In this document: piece after piece, positions 1 to 8,123 of the stretch
Layout of the letters: every line of letters begins with the position of its first letter
Numbering within the stretch: position 1 is the first letter of the stretch
From: Bifidobacterium crudilactis
GTDB taxonomy: Bacteria; Actinomycetota; Actinomycetes; Actinomycetales; Bifidobacteriaceae
Length of the DNA: 64,000 nt
NCBI RefSeq assembly: GCF_000738005.1
Contig: NZ_JHAL01000002.1
Coordinates: 1,641,858 to 1,705,857, forward strand
Direction: 5' to 3'
Translations under genes and position numbers: made by a program
Notes under the pieces: generated by a model
Seen by the model: the letters and a program-made list of their open reading frames with translations, nothing else
What the model was told of the DNA's origin: nothing
The model's database searches: none

Positions 1-2
1 GC

Positions 3-428
3 TTGAAGCAGGTCGGCGTGATGGCAGAGGTACCATCCATAGCGCTGATGGCACAGGAGGTCGCACAGGCCAGCGACTTCGTCAGCATAGGCACCAACGA
101 TCTCACCCAGTACACTCTCGCCGCGGACAGAACGCTCGCTTCGGTCGGATCGTATCAAACCGCCTGGCATCCGGCAGTGCTGAGGGCCATCAAGCTGATA
201 GCCGATGCCGGAAACACTCACGGCATGCCGGTGGGCGTCTGCGGAGAGGCCGCCGCTGACCCGGATCTGGCTCTTGCGCTGGTCGGACTCGGCGTGAACT
301 CCCTGTCGATGACCCCTCTCGCCCTTGACGACGTCAGGGCGAATCTTGCCGGCCACACCATGCAAGAAGCACAAGACCTGGCGAACAGGGCGCTTTCCGG
401 CGAATTCTATCCGACGGCACGGCACTGA
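3..428 (+). CDS. ptsI: PTS enzyme I, C-terminal part (cut by window start)
   Basis: This is the last ~141 residues of phosphoenolpyruvate-protein phosphotransferase, the cytosolic enzyme that takes phosphate from PEP and hands it to HPr. What is visible is the end of the PEP-binding TIM barrel: the segment SIGTNDLTQY and the GVCGEAAAD segment, whose Cys is the conserved active-region cysteine of the family. The true start lies left of the window; the frame is simply open to the edge, so any start codon here is not meaningful. A sugar-specific IIA gene follows 66 bases downstream with its own ribosome site, so enzyme I appears to be transcribed with an ascorbate-type permease. Confidence 0.93.
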   Translation: MKQVGVMAEVPSIALMAQEVAQASDFVSIGTNDLTQYTLAADRTLASVGSYQTAWHPAVLRAIKLIADAGNTHGMPVGVCGEAAADPDLALALVGLGVNSLSMTPLALDDVRANLAGHTMQEAQDLANRALSGEFYPTARH

Positions 429-494
429 TTCGCCGCCGGCACCACTTCCGCCCATACATCAGCACATGTGCAACGAACACTCAGGAGGTATTCA

Positions 495-944
495 ATGACA
501 GCGACAATGCAGGATTTTCTGCCCGATTCCGCTTTTCTGCTCGACCAGCCCGCCGAGGACTGGAAAGCCGCGATCCGGCTGGCCGGGAAAGGGCTTGAAG
601 ACTCGGGCTTCACAACCGCCGCGTACACGGACGAAATGATCTCCACCGTGGAGAAGATGGGCCCGTACATCGTGATCTCCCCCGGACTCGCGCTGGCTCA
701 CTCACGGCCCTCAGAGGCCGTGCTGCATACCGGGCTGAGCTGGGTGAGACTCAGCACGCCGGTGGAGTTCGGCAACAAGGCCAACGACCCCGTGTCACTG
801 GTGATCGGTCTGGCAGGCAGAAACGAGGAGGAGCACCTTCAGGTGATGTCCGCAATCGCCAAGGCCCTCTCCAACCCGGCATCCAAGAACTCGCTCAGCG
901 ATGCCCGAACACCTGACGAGATACGAGCAATCCTCAACGGCTGA
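495..944 (+). CDS. ulaC: PTS IIA component, mannitol/ascorbate type (UlaC-like)
   Basis: This 149-residue cytosolic protein of the PTS EIIA type 2 family accepts phosphate from HPr and passes it to IIB. The likely phospho-acceptor is His69 in the segment SPGLALAHSRPSE. The ATG at 495 was chosen because AGGAGGT lies at 483-489, six bases upstream; longer readings start inside the spacer. It lies between ptsI and genes for a UlaB-like IIB and a UlaA-like IIC, which together form one permease. Family membership points to L-ascorbate or a related sugar acid, but no ulaD/E/F-type catabolic genes are present in the window, so the substrate is inferred. Confidence 0.88.
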   Translation: MTATMQDFLPDSAFLLDQPAEDWKAAIRLAGKGLEDSGFTTAAYTDEMISTVEKMGPYIVISPGLALAHSRPSEAVLHTGLSWVRLSTPVEFGNKANDPVSLVIGLAGRNEEEHLQVMSAIAKALSNPASKNSLSDARTPDEIRAILNG

Positions 945-986
945 GATGTCCGTCTCGGCTGAAACCCAACAAGGAAAAGAGAAACC

Positions 987-1259
987 ATGAACATCCTATG
1001 CGTATGCGGCAATGGCATCGGCACATCGGTGCTGCTGAAAATCAACGTCGAGCAGGTCGCCGCCGATATGGACCTTGATGTCAATGTCACCACCTCCGAT
1101 GCCGGCAGTGCCAAGGGCACAGCCAATCAGAGCGATCTCGTGCTGACATCGCCACAGCTCGCGGCCGAGCTTGAAGGCGTCGACGTCCCTGTTGAAACCA
1201 TCGAAAACTTCATGGACCAGCAGGAAGTCAAGGACATCCTCGAAAAATACGTCGACTAG
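987..1259 (+). CDS. ulaB: PTS IIB component, ascorbate type (UlaB-like)
   Basis: This 90-residue protein has the normal size for a stand-alone IIB domain. It opens with ILCVCGNGIGTS, the phosphocysteine loop of the lactose/ascorbate IIB fold; Cys7 is the expected phosphorylated residue, receiving phosphate from the upstream IIA. AAGGAAAAGA at 971-980 is a good ribosome site for the ATG at 987. The 42-base gap to the IIA gene and 98-base gap to the IIC gene fit one transcript. The 98-base gap holds no clear terminator. Confidence 0.9.
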   Translation: MNILCVCGNGIGTSVLLKINVEQVAADMDLDVNVTTSDAGSAKGTANQSDLVLTSPQLAAELEGVDVPVETIENFMDQQEVKDILEKYVD

Positions 1260-1357
1260 CAAGGGCACGCGGTCACGGTCGGCCCGGCGGGGGCAAGGAA
1301 TTGCACGTCGTCGGGCCCTCCCTCAACGACACGGACCACAACTGAAAAAGGAAAGAA

Positions 1358-2878
1358 ATGAACGTAATCATACAGGTGCTGGACTTTATCAGCCAGGAAA
1401 TTCTTAACGTTCCTGCATATCTGATCGGCATCGTCGCCGTCATCGGACTCATAGCGCTCAAGAGAAGCGCCGGTCAGGTCATCTCCGGCGGACTCAAAGC
1501 GGCCATGGGCTACCTCATCCTGGGTGCAGGCGCCACGGTGGTTACCGGTGCCCTGTCGCCCTTCGGCGACCTGGTGCTCAAATCCACAGGTGCACAGGGC
1601 GTCGTACCCACCAACGAAGTCATCACCGCACAGGCTTCGAGCCAGTACGGTGCCACCTCCGCATACATCATCGTGCTGAGCTTCCTCGTTATGCTGCTCT
1701 TCGCACGATTCACACCCTTGAAATACGTGTTCCTGACCGGACATCACATGGTATTCATGTCCACGCTGTTGGCGGTCGTGCTTTCCGTCGGTCTCGGCTC
1801 CGACAACCAGCTGCTCGTCATTCTGGTCGGCGCCGCGCTGATGGCGGTGGTGATGGTCGTGCTTCCCGCCTTCGCGCAACCCTTCATGAACCGCGTGACG
1901 GGAAACGACAAGCTCGCCATCGGTCACTTCAACACGCTGGGCTACATCATCTCCGGTGCCGTCGGCACCAAGGTCGGCAAGAAGTCGCGCTCCACGGAAG
2001 ACATCAACTTCCCCAAGGGTCTCAACTTCCTGCGTGACTCGATGGTCTCCACGACCGTATTGATGATCGTGCTCTATCTGGTGTTCTCCATCTGGGGAGC
2101 CATCGTTCTGCCAGCCAAGACCGCATTCGCGATATTCCCGTCGCACCCGGCGAACTACGGTGCGTTCTTCATGGCCGCATTCGCTCAGGCCCTGCAGTTC
2201 GGCATCGGCGTCAGCATCATCCTCTACGGTGTACGCATCATTCTGGGCGAGCTGGTTCCTGCATTCCAGGGTATCGCGAACAAGGTCGTCCCCGGCGCCA
2301 AGCCCGCCCTTGACGTCCCGATCGTATTCCCCTTCGGAGCCAACGCATCCCTGATCGGATTCCTTTCCTCCTTCGCCGGCGGTCTGGTGGCATTGGTCAT
2401 CATCGCGGTCTGGCTTGGACCCGTGTGGGGCATCGCGTTGATTCTGCCCGGCATGGTTCCTCACTTCTTCGATGGCGGCGGTGCAGGCGTATTCGGTAAT
2501 GCAACAGGTGGACGCATCGGCTCGGTGGTCGGCGGTTTCATCAACGGCATGCTGATCACTTTCCTTCCGGCAGCCCTGATGACCGTCATGGGCAGCTTCG
2601 GTATCGCCAACTCCACATTCGGTGACGCCGACTTCGGTTGGTTCGGCACCATCGTCGGGAATATCGCCCACCTCGGCACGGTCGGGGGCGCGATCGGCCT
2701 GATGATCTTCGCGGCTGTGCTGCTTGCCGGTGCCTGGGTATGGCAGGTGAAGGTCGTCGACAAGGGTTGGATGCCCGCACAGGAGCACGCCAACTTCATC
2801 AACGACATCAAGGCAGCGGAAAAAGCCGAGAAGGCCGCTCGCAAGAACGCGCAGAAGGCAACTGCGGCGAAGGAATAG
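1358..2878 (+). CDS. ulaA: PTS IIC membrane component, ascorbate type (UlaA/SgaT)
   Basis: This 506-residue polytopic membrane protein forms the translocation channel of the permease. The sequence is a run of hydrophobic helices with the UlaA-family hallmark regions, including RFTPLKYVFLTGHH near residue 115 and a conserved glycine/proline-rich stretch around MVPHFFDGGGAGVFG. The C-terminus is a short Lys/Ala/Glu-rich cytosolic tail. The start has AAAGGAAAG immediately upstream. It is the last gene of the ptsI-IIA-IIB-IIC cluster and is followed by a strong hairpin. The family is established for L-ascorbate uptake; substrate in this organism is inferred. Confidence 0.92.
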   Translation: MNVIIQVLDFISQEILNVPAYLIGIVAVIGLIALKRSAGQVISGGLKAAMGYLILGAGATVVTGALSPFGDLVLKSTGAQGVVPTNEVITAQASSQYGATSAYIIVLSFLVMLLFARFTPLKYVFLTGHHMVFMSTLLAVVLSVGLGSDNQLLVILVGAALMAVVMVVLPAFAQPFMNRVTGNDKLAIGHFNTLGYIISGAVGTKVGKKSRSTEDINFPKGLNFLRDSMVSTTVLMIVLYLVFSIWGAIVLPAKTAFAIFPSHPANYGAFFMAAFAQALQFGIGVSIILYGVRIILGELVPAFQGIANKVVPGAKPALDVPIVFPFGANASLIGFLSSFAGGLVALVIIAVWLGPVWGIALILPGMVPHFFDGGGAGVFGNATGGRIGSVVGGFINGMLITFLPAALMTVMGSFGIANSTFGDADFGWFGTIVGNIAHLGTVGGAIGLMIFAAVLLAGAWVWQVKVVDKGWMPAQEHANFINDIKAAEKAEKAARKNAQKATAAKE

Positions 2879-2940
2879 CCCGACGCCACTCATCTGCATT
2901 GCATGCAGCCGCACACCGTGAACCCATGATGTGCGCAACC

Positions 2941-2973
2941 GGCAGGGCCCACGTCCCGGACGTGGGCCCTGCC
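2941..2973 (+). terminator. Long GC-rich hairpin after the PTS operon
   Basis: Positions 2941-2956 and 2958-2973 are perfect 16-base reverse complements around a single central base. The hairpin lies 62 bases after the IIC stop. The sequence after it (CTGTATTTA) is only weakly T-rich, so it is either an imperfect intrinsic terminator or a transcript-stabilising hairpin. Confidence 0.7.
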
Positions 2974-3257
2974 CTGTATTTACCCGAGCCACAGAGCGCA
3001 TCATCGAGCTTCGTGGCGGGCAAGAGTTCCGGCGGGCCCTTTCAGATGTGGCAATCAGGCAATGTTCAGCTTGCTAGCATCATTATTGAAGCAGCAGACA
3101 AGAAAACTCACACTTGACACCCTCATAGTCAAAGGTGAGACGATAGTGGTCGGCGTTGCCCCAAAGCGATTCGGGATGGCGGCCGGTCAAGAGCGGTCAT
3201 TGCGACACATACGGATGCATGTGGTGCGAGGCGCACGGACAATGGAGAAGACACGGT

Positions 3258-4580
3258 ATGTTCGTTCTGAAAGAAGCTTGGGCAACGATAAGCCATCATC
3301 GGGGGCGCAGCACACTCGCCGCATTGACCATCGTCATCGTTTCCATGGCATCGCTGACCGGTCTGTCCATTCTCAAAGCGGAGAACACGGCGACGACCAC
3401 CAGCTACGACTCCCAGGATGTCACGGCGGTGTTGAAGGTGAACCGCGAGAACGTCAAGAAAGAGAACGCCGGAAAGACCGTCGACTGGTCCAAATACGCC
3501 TTGGGCTGGGAGGACTACATCACTTACGCGCAGGCCGCAGGCGTGCAGTTCAGCGCGGATTACAACGAATCCGCCGACGTGGCAGGCACCGGAGACTTCA
3601 AGGTCGTCAGCGGCAACTCAGGAACATCCACAGACGGCAAGGCCGCAGACGGTCGCGGGACGCTTTCCGTGGTGGGCTTCTCCTCCCCAGCCTCCGCAAA
3701 GGACGCGGCGAACGGCGCATTCACGATCGTATCCGGAAAGGCCGTCAACTATTCGGAGACTTCGGCCGGCAATACGGTACTCGTGTCTCAGGCGTTGGCC
3801 ACGAAGAACGGTCTCAAAGTCGGCGACACCATCACCGTGGCCGATGTCAAGACACCGACGACCACACATGCCCTGAAGATCTCGGGAATCTACAAGAACA
3901 CCGAAACGAAAGCATCATCCTCGGCTGACGCGGCGAATCCTGAGAACGCCATCTACACCAGTTACTACACCTTCATGAGCATGGGCCTGGATAGCGAAAC
4001 CGCACCAGGCACCGCCGGGCATGAGCTGAATATGGTATTCGGTTTCAGCACGCCGAAAGACTTCAATACCTTCACGAAGAACATTCGCAAGGCGGGCCTG
4101 AGCAAGAATTACGATGTGGTCTCCTCGAGTCTCAAGGCCTACGATGCCGCCGTGGCCCCGCTGAGCGAGCTCGCCTCGTGGACGAGGTACGGGCTTATCG
4201 GGCTGTCGGCCCTCGGCTGCCTTGTTCTTCTGGCATGCGGCGTTCTCACCCTTCGCCACCGCCAACAGGAGATCGGCATGCTCATGACCGTCGGACTCGG
4301 CAAGGTCAGGATTTCATGGCGCTTTATCGTGGAAATGCTGATTATCGTGATACCGAGCCTGGCCGTCGGTCTTGGTGGAGGCTACGCACTCAATCTGCTC
4401 GTCTCACGCTGGATTCCGGCACATGAGATCGTTCGGGCGACCGCCGATGGCAGCGTGTGGAAAACCCTGACACTTGCGGCGCTAGGGCTTTGCGGAGTGT
4501 GCATCGTGGCCGCGATAGCACGAATCACCGTGTTCAGAAAGCGCACGTTGCTGATGAAGCGCGAGGAGGCCACGGCATGA
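3258..4580 (+). CDS. FtsX/MacB-type ABC transporter permease
   Basis: This 440-residue membrane protein has the single-unit FtsX layout: one N-terminal helix (about residues 17-38), a large extracytoplasmic domain (about 40-290, Ser/Thr/Ala-rich and MacB periplasmic-core-like), and three C-terminal helices (about 305-325, 350-378, 405-428). Such proteins act with a LolD-type ATPase as efflux or mechanotransmission machines. The ATG at 3258 is supported by GGAGAAG at 3244-3250. Its stop overlaps the start of the next gene in an ATGA, so it is translationally coupled to its partner. That partner has lost key ATPase motifs, which makes the energy source for this permease unclear. Confidence 0.85.
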   Translation: MFVLKEAWATISHHRGRSTLAALTIVIVSMASLTGLSILKAENTATTTSYDSQDVTAVLKVNRENVKKENAGKTVDWSKYALGWEDYITYAQAAGVQFSADYNESADVAGTGDFKVVSGNSGTSTDGKAADGRGTLSVVGFSSPASAKDAANGAFTIVSGKAVNYSETSAGNTVLVSQALATKNGLKVGDTITVADVKTPTTTHALKISGIYKNTETKASSSADAANPENAIYTSYYTFMSMGLDSETAPGTAGHELNMVFGFSTPKDFNTFTKNIRKAGLSKNYDVVSSSLKAYDAAVAPLSELASWTRYGLIGLSALGCLVLLACGVLTLRHRQQEIGMLMTVGLGKVRISWRFIVEMLIIVIPSLAVGLGGGYALNLLVSRWIPAHEIVRATADGSVWKTLTLAALGLCGVCIVAAIARITVFRKRTLLMKREEATA

Positions 4581-5995
4581 AGAATCGCCAATCAGAAGAT
4601 GGTATCCATGAGGACCTCCCGTCATCGACAACCGACGCGCGGACAGATAGACCTTCACCACAGCACAGCGAGCCCACAACAGGGAAGGATTCCGTCATGA
4701 CCGATCACACGAAGGATGAGCTTCAGGAATCGTCGACGCAGGAGCCTCCTACGGAACAGGGAAAACCCTCCATACAGACCGAATCCACCGAAGCGCCGGC
4801 AGCCGAAAGCCGGAATCCCGATTCAGCGTCCTCGTCCGATGGGCAAGGCGATTCGGAGTTGTCCGAGCAGACGCAGTCGGCTGACAAGGAGCCGTCCGAT
4901 GAGAAGTTGTCCGATGAGTCCTCGCAGAAGGAGGATGCACCTTCCGTGAGTTTCACCATCGTCTTCGAAGATGATGATCCTGCAGATGACGGTACCGTGC
5001 CGGATCCGGCGTCGGCGAACCCGGATGAAGGCTCGGAACAGGTGCAGGACAGACCGCTGACCGTCGGGACAGACCCGGACAACGAGGCGGAGCCTGGAGA
5101 CTCGCAAACGCATCCAGCTCCATCCCATCCCGGCACTGCACGCCGAGCAGACGATGCGAAGTCCTCCGACGACATCCTCTCTTCGGATTCAGCGCAACTC
5201 GCATCACAGGCCGAAGACTCCCCCGCAGCAGCATCGCTGAAGAATTCGAAGGATGTCGATGTTCCCGAAGAATCGTCTTCCGACCCCCTGATGAAGGTCT
5301 CGTCACGCATCAATGCGGAGATTCATCGCAGAAGCACGCTGCGGATAGACCAATACCCCGTTCTGTCATTGAACAAGGTCACCTATTTTCCCCAAAAGAG
5401 CGGCTTTGCCATTCTGGACGATGTGGACTGGCCATTTTACGGTGGAAGTCTGCAGACGGTGCTGACCGACGCCGACGACGCTCGTATGGCGGTCGCAGGT
5501 CTGCTCAGCGGCCTGGTCCTTCCCACCTCCGGCTCGGTTGAGTTCAGGGGCAAGAATCTCTCGGAGATGGAGGCTTCGGAATATCGGGGGCATCTCGTGG
5601 GAGTGATGCTGCAACGCTTTGCTTCACGGGACGAGCTGAGCGCGTTGGAGAATCTCGTACTCACGATGGAGGCTTCGGGTCGGAACTTCCTCAAACCAAT
5701 ACCGGTGATCGCCAAGGGTTGGCTTGCCCGCGTCGACTTCCCCGAAGCACGCATCAACGAGCCGGTGCGCTCATTGGCGGCACTCGACAGAAGACGCGCT
5801 GAAATAGCCAGAACACTGTGCTGCGATGCCACGGTACTCATATTGGACGAGCCGAGCGGCGGCCTTGAACATCAGGATGCGGTCACTGTGATGAAGCTGT
5901 TGACCTCGCTTGCACAGGAACAGGATCGTTGCGTCGTCGTGCTGACTTCACAGGATGACGTCGCCCAATATGGTGAGACAATATACGAGGCCTAG
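4577..5995 (+). CDS. ABC-type ATPase-like protein with degenerate ATP-binding motifs and long acidic N-terminus
   Basis: This is a 472-residue protein. Residues 1 to about 250 are a Ser/Glu/Asp/Pro-rich, probably disordered extension. From about residue 258 to the end it aligns by eye with LolD/MacB ATPases: LNKVTYF, SGSVEFRGKNL, the Q-loop VGVMLQRF and Walker B VLILDEPSGGLE near residue 423 are recognisable. Where Walker A (GPSGSGKST) belongs, near residue 296, the sequence is TDADDARM. The LSGGQ signature is replaced by SLAALDRRR, and the switch histidine by Gln in VLTSQDD. GCGAGGAGG precedes the ATG at 4577. It is coupled to the permease upstream. It is probably a pseudo-ATPase or regulatory subunit; a second start at 4697 is possible. 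Confidence 0.8.
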   Translation: MKNRQSEDGIHEDLPSSTTDARTDRPSPQHSEPTTGKDSVMTDHTKDELQESSTQEPPTEQGKPSIQTESTEAPAAESRNPDSASSSDGQGDSELSEQTQSADKEPSDEKLSDESSQKEDAPSVSFTIVFEDDDPADDGTVPDPASANPDEGSEQVQDRPLTVGTDPDNEAEPGDSQTHPAPSHPGTARRADDAKSSDDILSSDSAQLASQAEDSPAAASLKNSKDVDVPEESSSDPLMKVSSRINAEIHRRSTLRIDQYPVLSLNKVTYFPQKSGFAILDDVDWPFYGGSLQTVLTDADDARMAVAGLLSGLVLPTSGSVEFRGKNLSEMEASEYRGHLVGVMLQRFASRDELSALENLVLTMEASGRNFLKPIPVIAKGWLARVDFPEARINEPVRSLAALDRRRAEIARTLCCDATVLILDEPSGGLEHQDAVTVMKLLTSLAQEQDRCVVVLTSQDDVAQYGETIYEA

Positions 5996-6121
5996 CCTCG
6001 CGGGGAATGCGGCGCGTCGAGCACCGGACAACTTCGTGGGGAGCAGCCGCAGCAACGTCCCGACTTGCGGGAATACCGGGACTTTGCTCGATACAGCACC
6101 CATCCGCAGCGCGCGACTGAT

Positions 6122-7060
6122 ATGGAAAGCGGGACACCGGTGAGACACGGCATCGCTAAGTTCAACCATGACCCGGCACTCTACCGGTGCCCGCTATGCC
6201 ATGAAGCGCTGACGCTCGATCGCTCGAGTCTGCGCTGCGCAAATCGCCATACCTTCGACATATCTTCCAAGGGTTTCGTCTCCATGCTGCGCGGCGGCAA
6301 CAACGAGAGCGATCTGTACGACCGATCGTTCTTCGAGCATCGTTCAGCCGTATTCTCTGCAGGCATGTATGACCATGTCATCAGAGCGTGCTGCGACAGC
6401 GTGGAGAATTCCCCCGCAACCGCACCTCAGACACGGTCGCTTCTCCCCGAGTCCGCCAATTCATTCGATGCCCCGAGAGTCGTCGACGCCGGGTGCGGAG
6501 AAGGCCACTACATGCGGAGACTTGAGGCACGGCTCGCATCCGTACCTTCGAAGCAGACCCTGAACAGCACCGACCTCATAGCCTTCGATATCTCACGCGA
6601 GGCTGTCGCTCTCGCTTCCCGTGGTGGCGGCGATGTCGAATGGCTGGCTGCCGACCTTGCGAACATACCGCTGCGCGACGGCAGCGTGGACTGTATCACC
6701 AACGTCTTTTCCCCCGCGAACTACGCCGAATTCACCCGTATTCTGCGTCCGGGCGGCACGCTGGTGAAAATCGTCCCCGGCCCTCACCATGTCGCGGAGC
6801 TACGCAAGACCATCGTCGATGCCGGGCTGCGCAAGGAGCTCCGGTATTCGAACGACGATGTGCTGCAGGGCATCAGCGCGCATATGCGCATACTGAATAC
6901 CACTCGGGTGAGCGCAACGACAGCAGTCGATGATGCCCTGCTCAGAGATTTCATGGCGATGACGCCGGTGATGTTTCATATCGATCAGCAGGCGCTTGAA
7001 CTGAGCGAGCTCGACCGCATCACCATCGAAGCCGATGTCATCGTGGCCAGTGCGATGTAG
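6122..7060 (+). CDS. RlmA-like rRNA guanine-N1 methyltransferase
   Basis: This 312-residue cytosolic SAM-dependent methyltransferase resembles the RlmA(I)/RlmA(II) group, which methylates N1 of a guanine in 23S rRNA helix 35. A zinc finger near the N-terminus is visible (Cys23, Cys26, Cys39, His43), followed by the family segment SKGFVSML. The SAM motif VVDAGCGEG lies near residue 120, and the NVFSPANYAEF segment replaces the usual post-motif IV. The start is uncertain: ATG 6122, GTG 6140 and TTG 6065 are possible, and no strong ribosome site decides. Homologues such as TlrB give tylosin resistance, but this cannot be deduced here. Confidence 0.83.
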   Translation: MESGTPVRHGIAKFNHDPALYRCPLCHEALTLDRSSLRCANRHTFDISSKGFVSMLRGGNNESDLYDRSFFEHRSAVFSAGMYDHVIRACCDSVENSPATAPQTRSLLPESANSFDAPRVVDAGCGEGHYMRRLEARLASVPSKQTLNSTDLIAFDISREAVALASRGGGDVEWLAADLANIPLRDGSVDCITNVFSPANYAEFTRILRPGGTLVKIVPGPHHVAELRKTIVDAGLRKELRYSNDDVLQGISAHMRILNTTRVSATTAVDDALLRDFMAMTPVMFHIDQQALELSELDRITIEADVIVASAM

Positions 7061-7067
7061 GCTGCGG

Positions 7068-7100
7068 AAGCCGTTATGACGTTATGACTTCACGGCTTTT
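7068..7100 (+). terminator. Intrinsic terminator after the methyltransferase gene
   Basis: AAGCCGT (7068-7074) pairs with ACGGCTT (7092-7098), followed by a short T run. It starts 8 bases after the stop codon. The T-tract is only four bases, so strength is moderate. Confidence 0.6.
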
Positions 7101-7165
7101 CGAGCTACCCTCTGAACACCGTCACAGGTAGTTAGGACCCAGTCGTGTTGGGACCCAGCCAGCTG

Positions 7166-7432
7166 TCAGACTGGCAACGCCTGGTCAATGGCGCGACGCA
7201 GAAACTGTGAGCGTGACTCACCACAAGCTTTCGCTCTATTATCGATCTCTTGCACACGCGACTTGGGAATCCGGAAGGAAATGGTTTCCAGTTCCTCGTT
7301 GAATACTTTCGGCCTTCCCGGCGCGACGGGACCGACGCGCCCCTTCCAGGTGCCATTCTCGTATTCTTCGGCCATAGCTTCAAGCTGCTGGTCAGTCACA
7401 CCAAACAACTTGTTAATTTCTTCACGTCTCAT
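7166..7432 (-). CDS. Ribbon-helix-helix antitoxin of a BrnT/BrnA-like pair
   Basis: This is an 88-residue protein. The C-terminal half (ETISFRIPKSR... SRSQFLRRAIDQAL) has the ribbon-helix-helix pattern of a DNA-binding antitoxin; the N-terminal half is probably the toxin-binding arm. It starts at ATG 7432, overlapping the stop of the upstream toxin gene by 4 bases (ATGA), with a strong ribosome site (GGGAGG) inside the toxin gene. Toxin-first order is that of brnTA. It likely represses its own operon through the palindromic promoter at 7733-7754. Identification is by pattern and context only. Confidence 0.7.
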   Translation of the reverse strand: MRREEINKLFGVTDQQLEAMAEEYENGTWKGRVGPVAPGRPKVFNEELETISFRIPKSRVQEIDNRAKACGESRSQFLRRAIDQALPV

Positions 7433-7710
7433 GATTTCCTCCCTGCAGAGTTCAATTCGTTCATGGTCTTCCTCGACGGTGGCGTCATCGCATGGTAGAT
7501 GAGCCACTGCCCATCGTTGTTGCGGACGGACATCATCTCGAGGAGTCGACCACGGCCGTCTACCCCCACCGTGATCCAGGTACCAGTGCCGTCCGCCCTA
7601 GAGGCGGAGAGCAAAGCCGACCTCCAAGCAGACAGCACATCCGCATCCTCAATCTCGTTGTGCCGGTCATGTATCCGCGGATGCACTATCACTTCGTTCT
7701 CATCTTGCAC
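7429..7710 (-). CDS. Putative BrnT-like toxin
   Basis: This small protein has about 93 residues. Features visible are an N-terminal VIVHPRIHDRHN strand/helix, then DVLSAWRSALLSASR, a GTWITVGVDGRGRLLEMMSVR beta hairpin and a C-terminal WLIYHAMTP strand. This matches the layout of BrnT/RelE-fold ribonuclease toxins in actinobacteria, but the match is by eye. The GTG at 7710 was chosen because GGGAGG sits at the right distance; an in-frame GTG at 7725 would add five residues. It is first in a two-gene operon with the ribbon-helix-helix protein. No catalytic residue can be assigned with certainty. Confidence 0.6.
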   Translation of the reverse strand: MQDENEVIVHPRIHDRHNEIEDADVLSAWRSALLSASRADGTGTWITVGVDGRGRLLEMMSVRNNDGQWLIYHAMTPPSRKTMNELNSAGRKS

Positions 7711-7732
7711 GGAACCCTCCCACACATAATAT

Positions 7733-7754
7733 TGTAATACATATATATATTACA
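7733..7754 (-). promoter_or_regulatory. Palindromic AT-rich operator/promoter of the toxin-antitoxin operon
   Basis: TGTAATA (7733-7739) and TATTACA (7748-7754) form a perfect inverted repeat around an alternating AT spacer, 23 bases upstream of the toxin start. Ribbon-helix-helix antitoxins commonly bind such repeats over their own promoter; that role is inferred. Confidence 0.5.
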
Positions 7755-7930
7755 TAATTGAGCCCCAGGTTAACCACCTCGCACTCTGGATTAAGCACTC
7801 ACTTGTCAATGAGTTGGCTCATCCGTGCCACACGGCAGAAAAATCGAATACACAGCTACAGAACACGTCACTGGTGTACCTCCGTGCATTACGGCTCTTC
7901 GCCTTTTGGCATGGAGAGGACACCGAATAC

Positions 7931-8000
7931 GATAACTGCATCAAAAGGACGGCTTTCCCGAGAATTCTTACCGCGTTGCTGCCCTTTTGATGCAGTTATC
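7931..8000. repeat. Hairpin repeat, TAACTGCA family, copy A
   Basis: Positions 7931-7948 (GATAACTGCATCAAAAGG) are the perfect reverse complement of 7983-8000, with a 34-base loop. It is one of at least four related hairpins in the window (others near 16.9 and 21.3 kb). It lies in the 398-base gene-free stretch between the DtxR-type regulator gene and the toxin gene, downstream of the regulator. The rest of that stretch shows nothing recognisable. Confidence 0.8.
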
Positions 8001-8123
8001 ATCTCAAAGTGGCACGCACACTTGAAAAAATACCATTGCCCTCATGTAGCACCTGCGCTCCCAAGCGGAACACTTATCACGACATCACACATCTATAAGT
8101 CCATGAGCAACTGCGCACGACGA

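Noticed and set aside
1256..3004. 582-residue open frame on the minus strand
   Set aside because: It is the antisense of the PTS IIB/IIC genes, His/Asp/Arg-rich without domains, and has no ribosome site. Similar antisense frames over the ABC exporter (27856-29949), adhesin (46170-48266) and VirB6-like gene (52853-54529) were dropped for the same reason.
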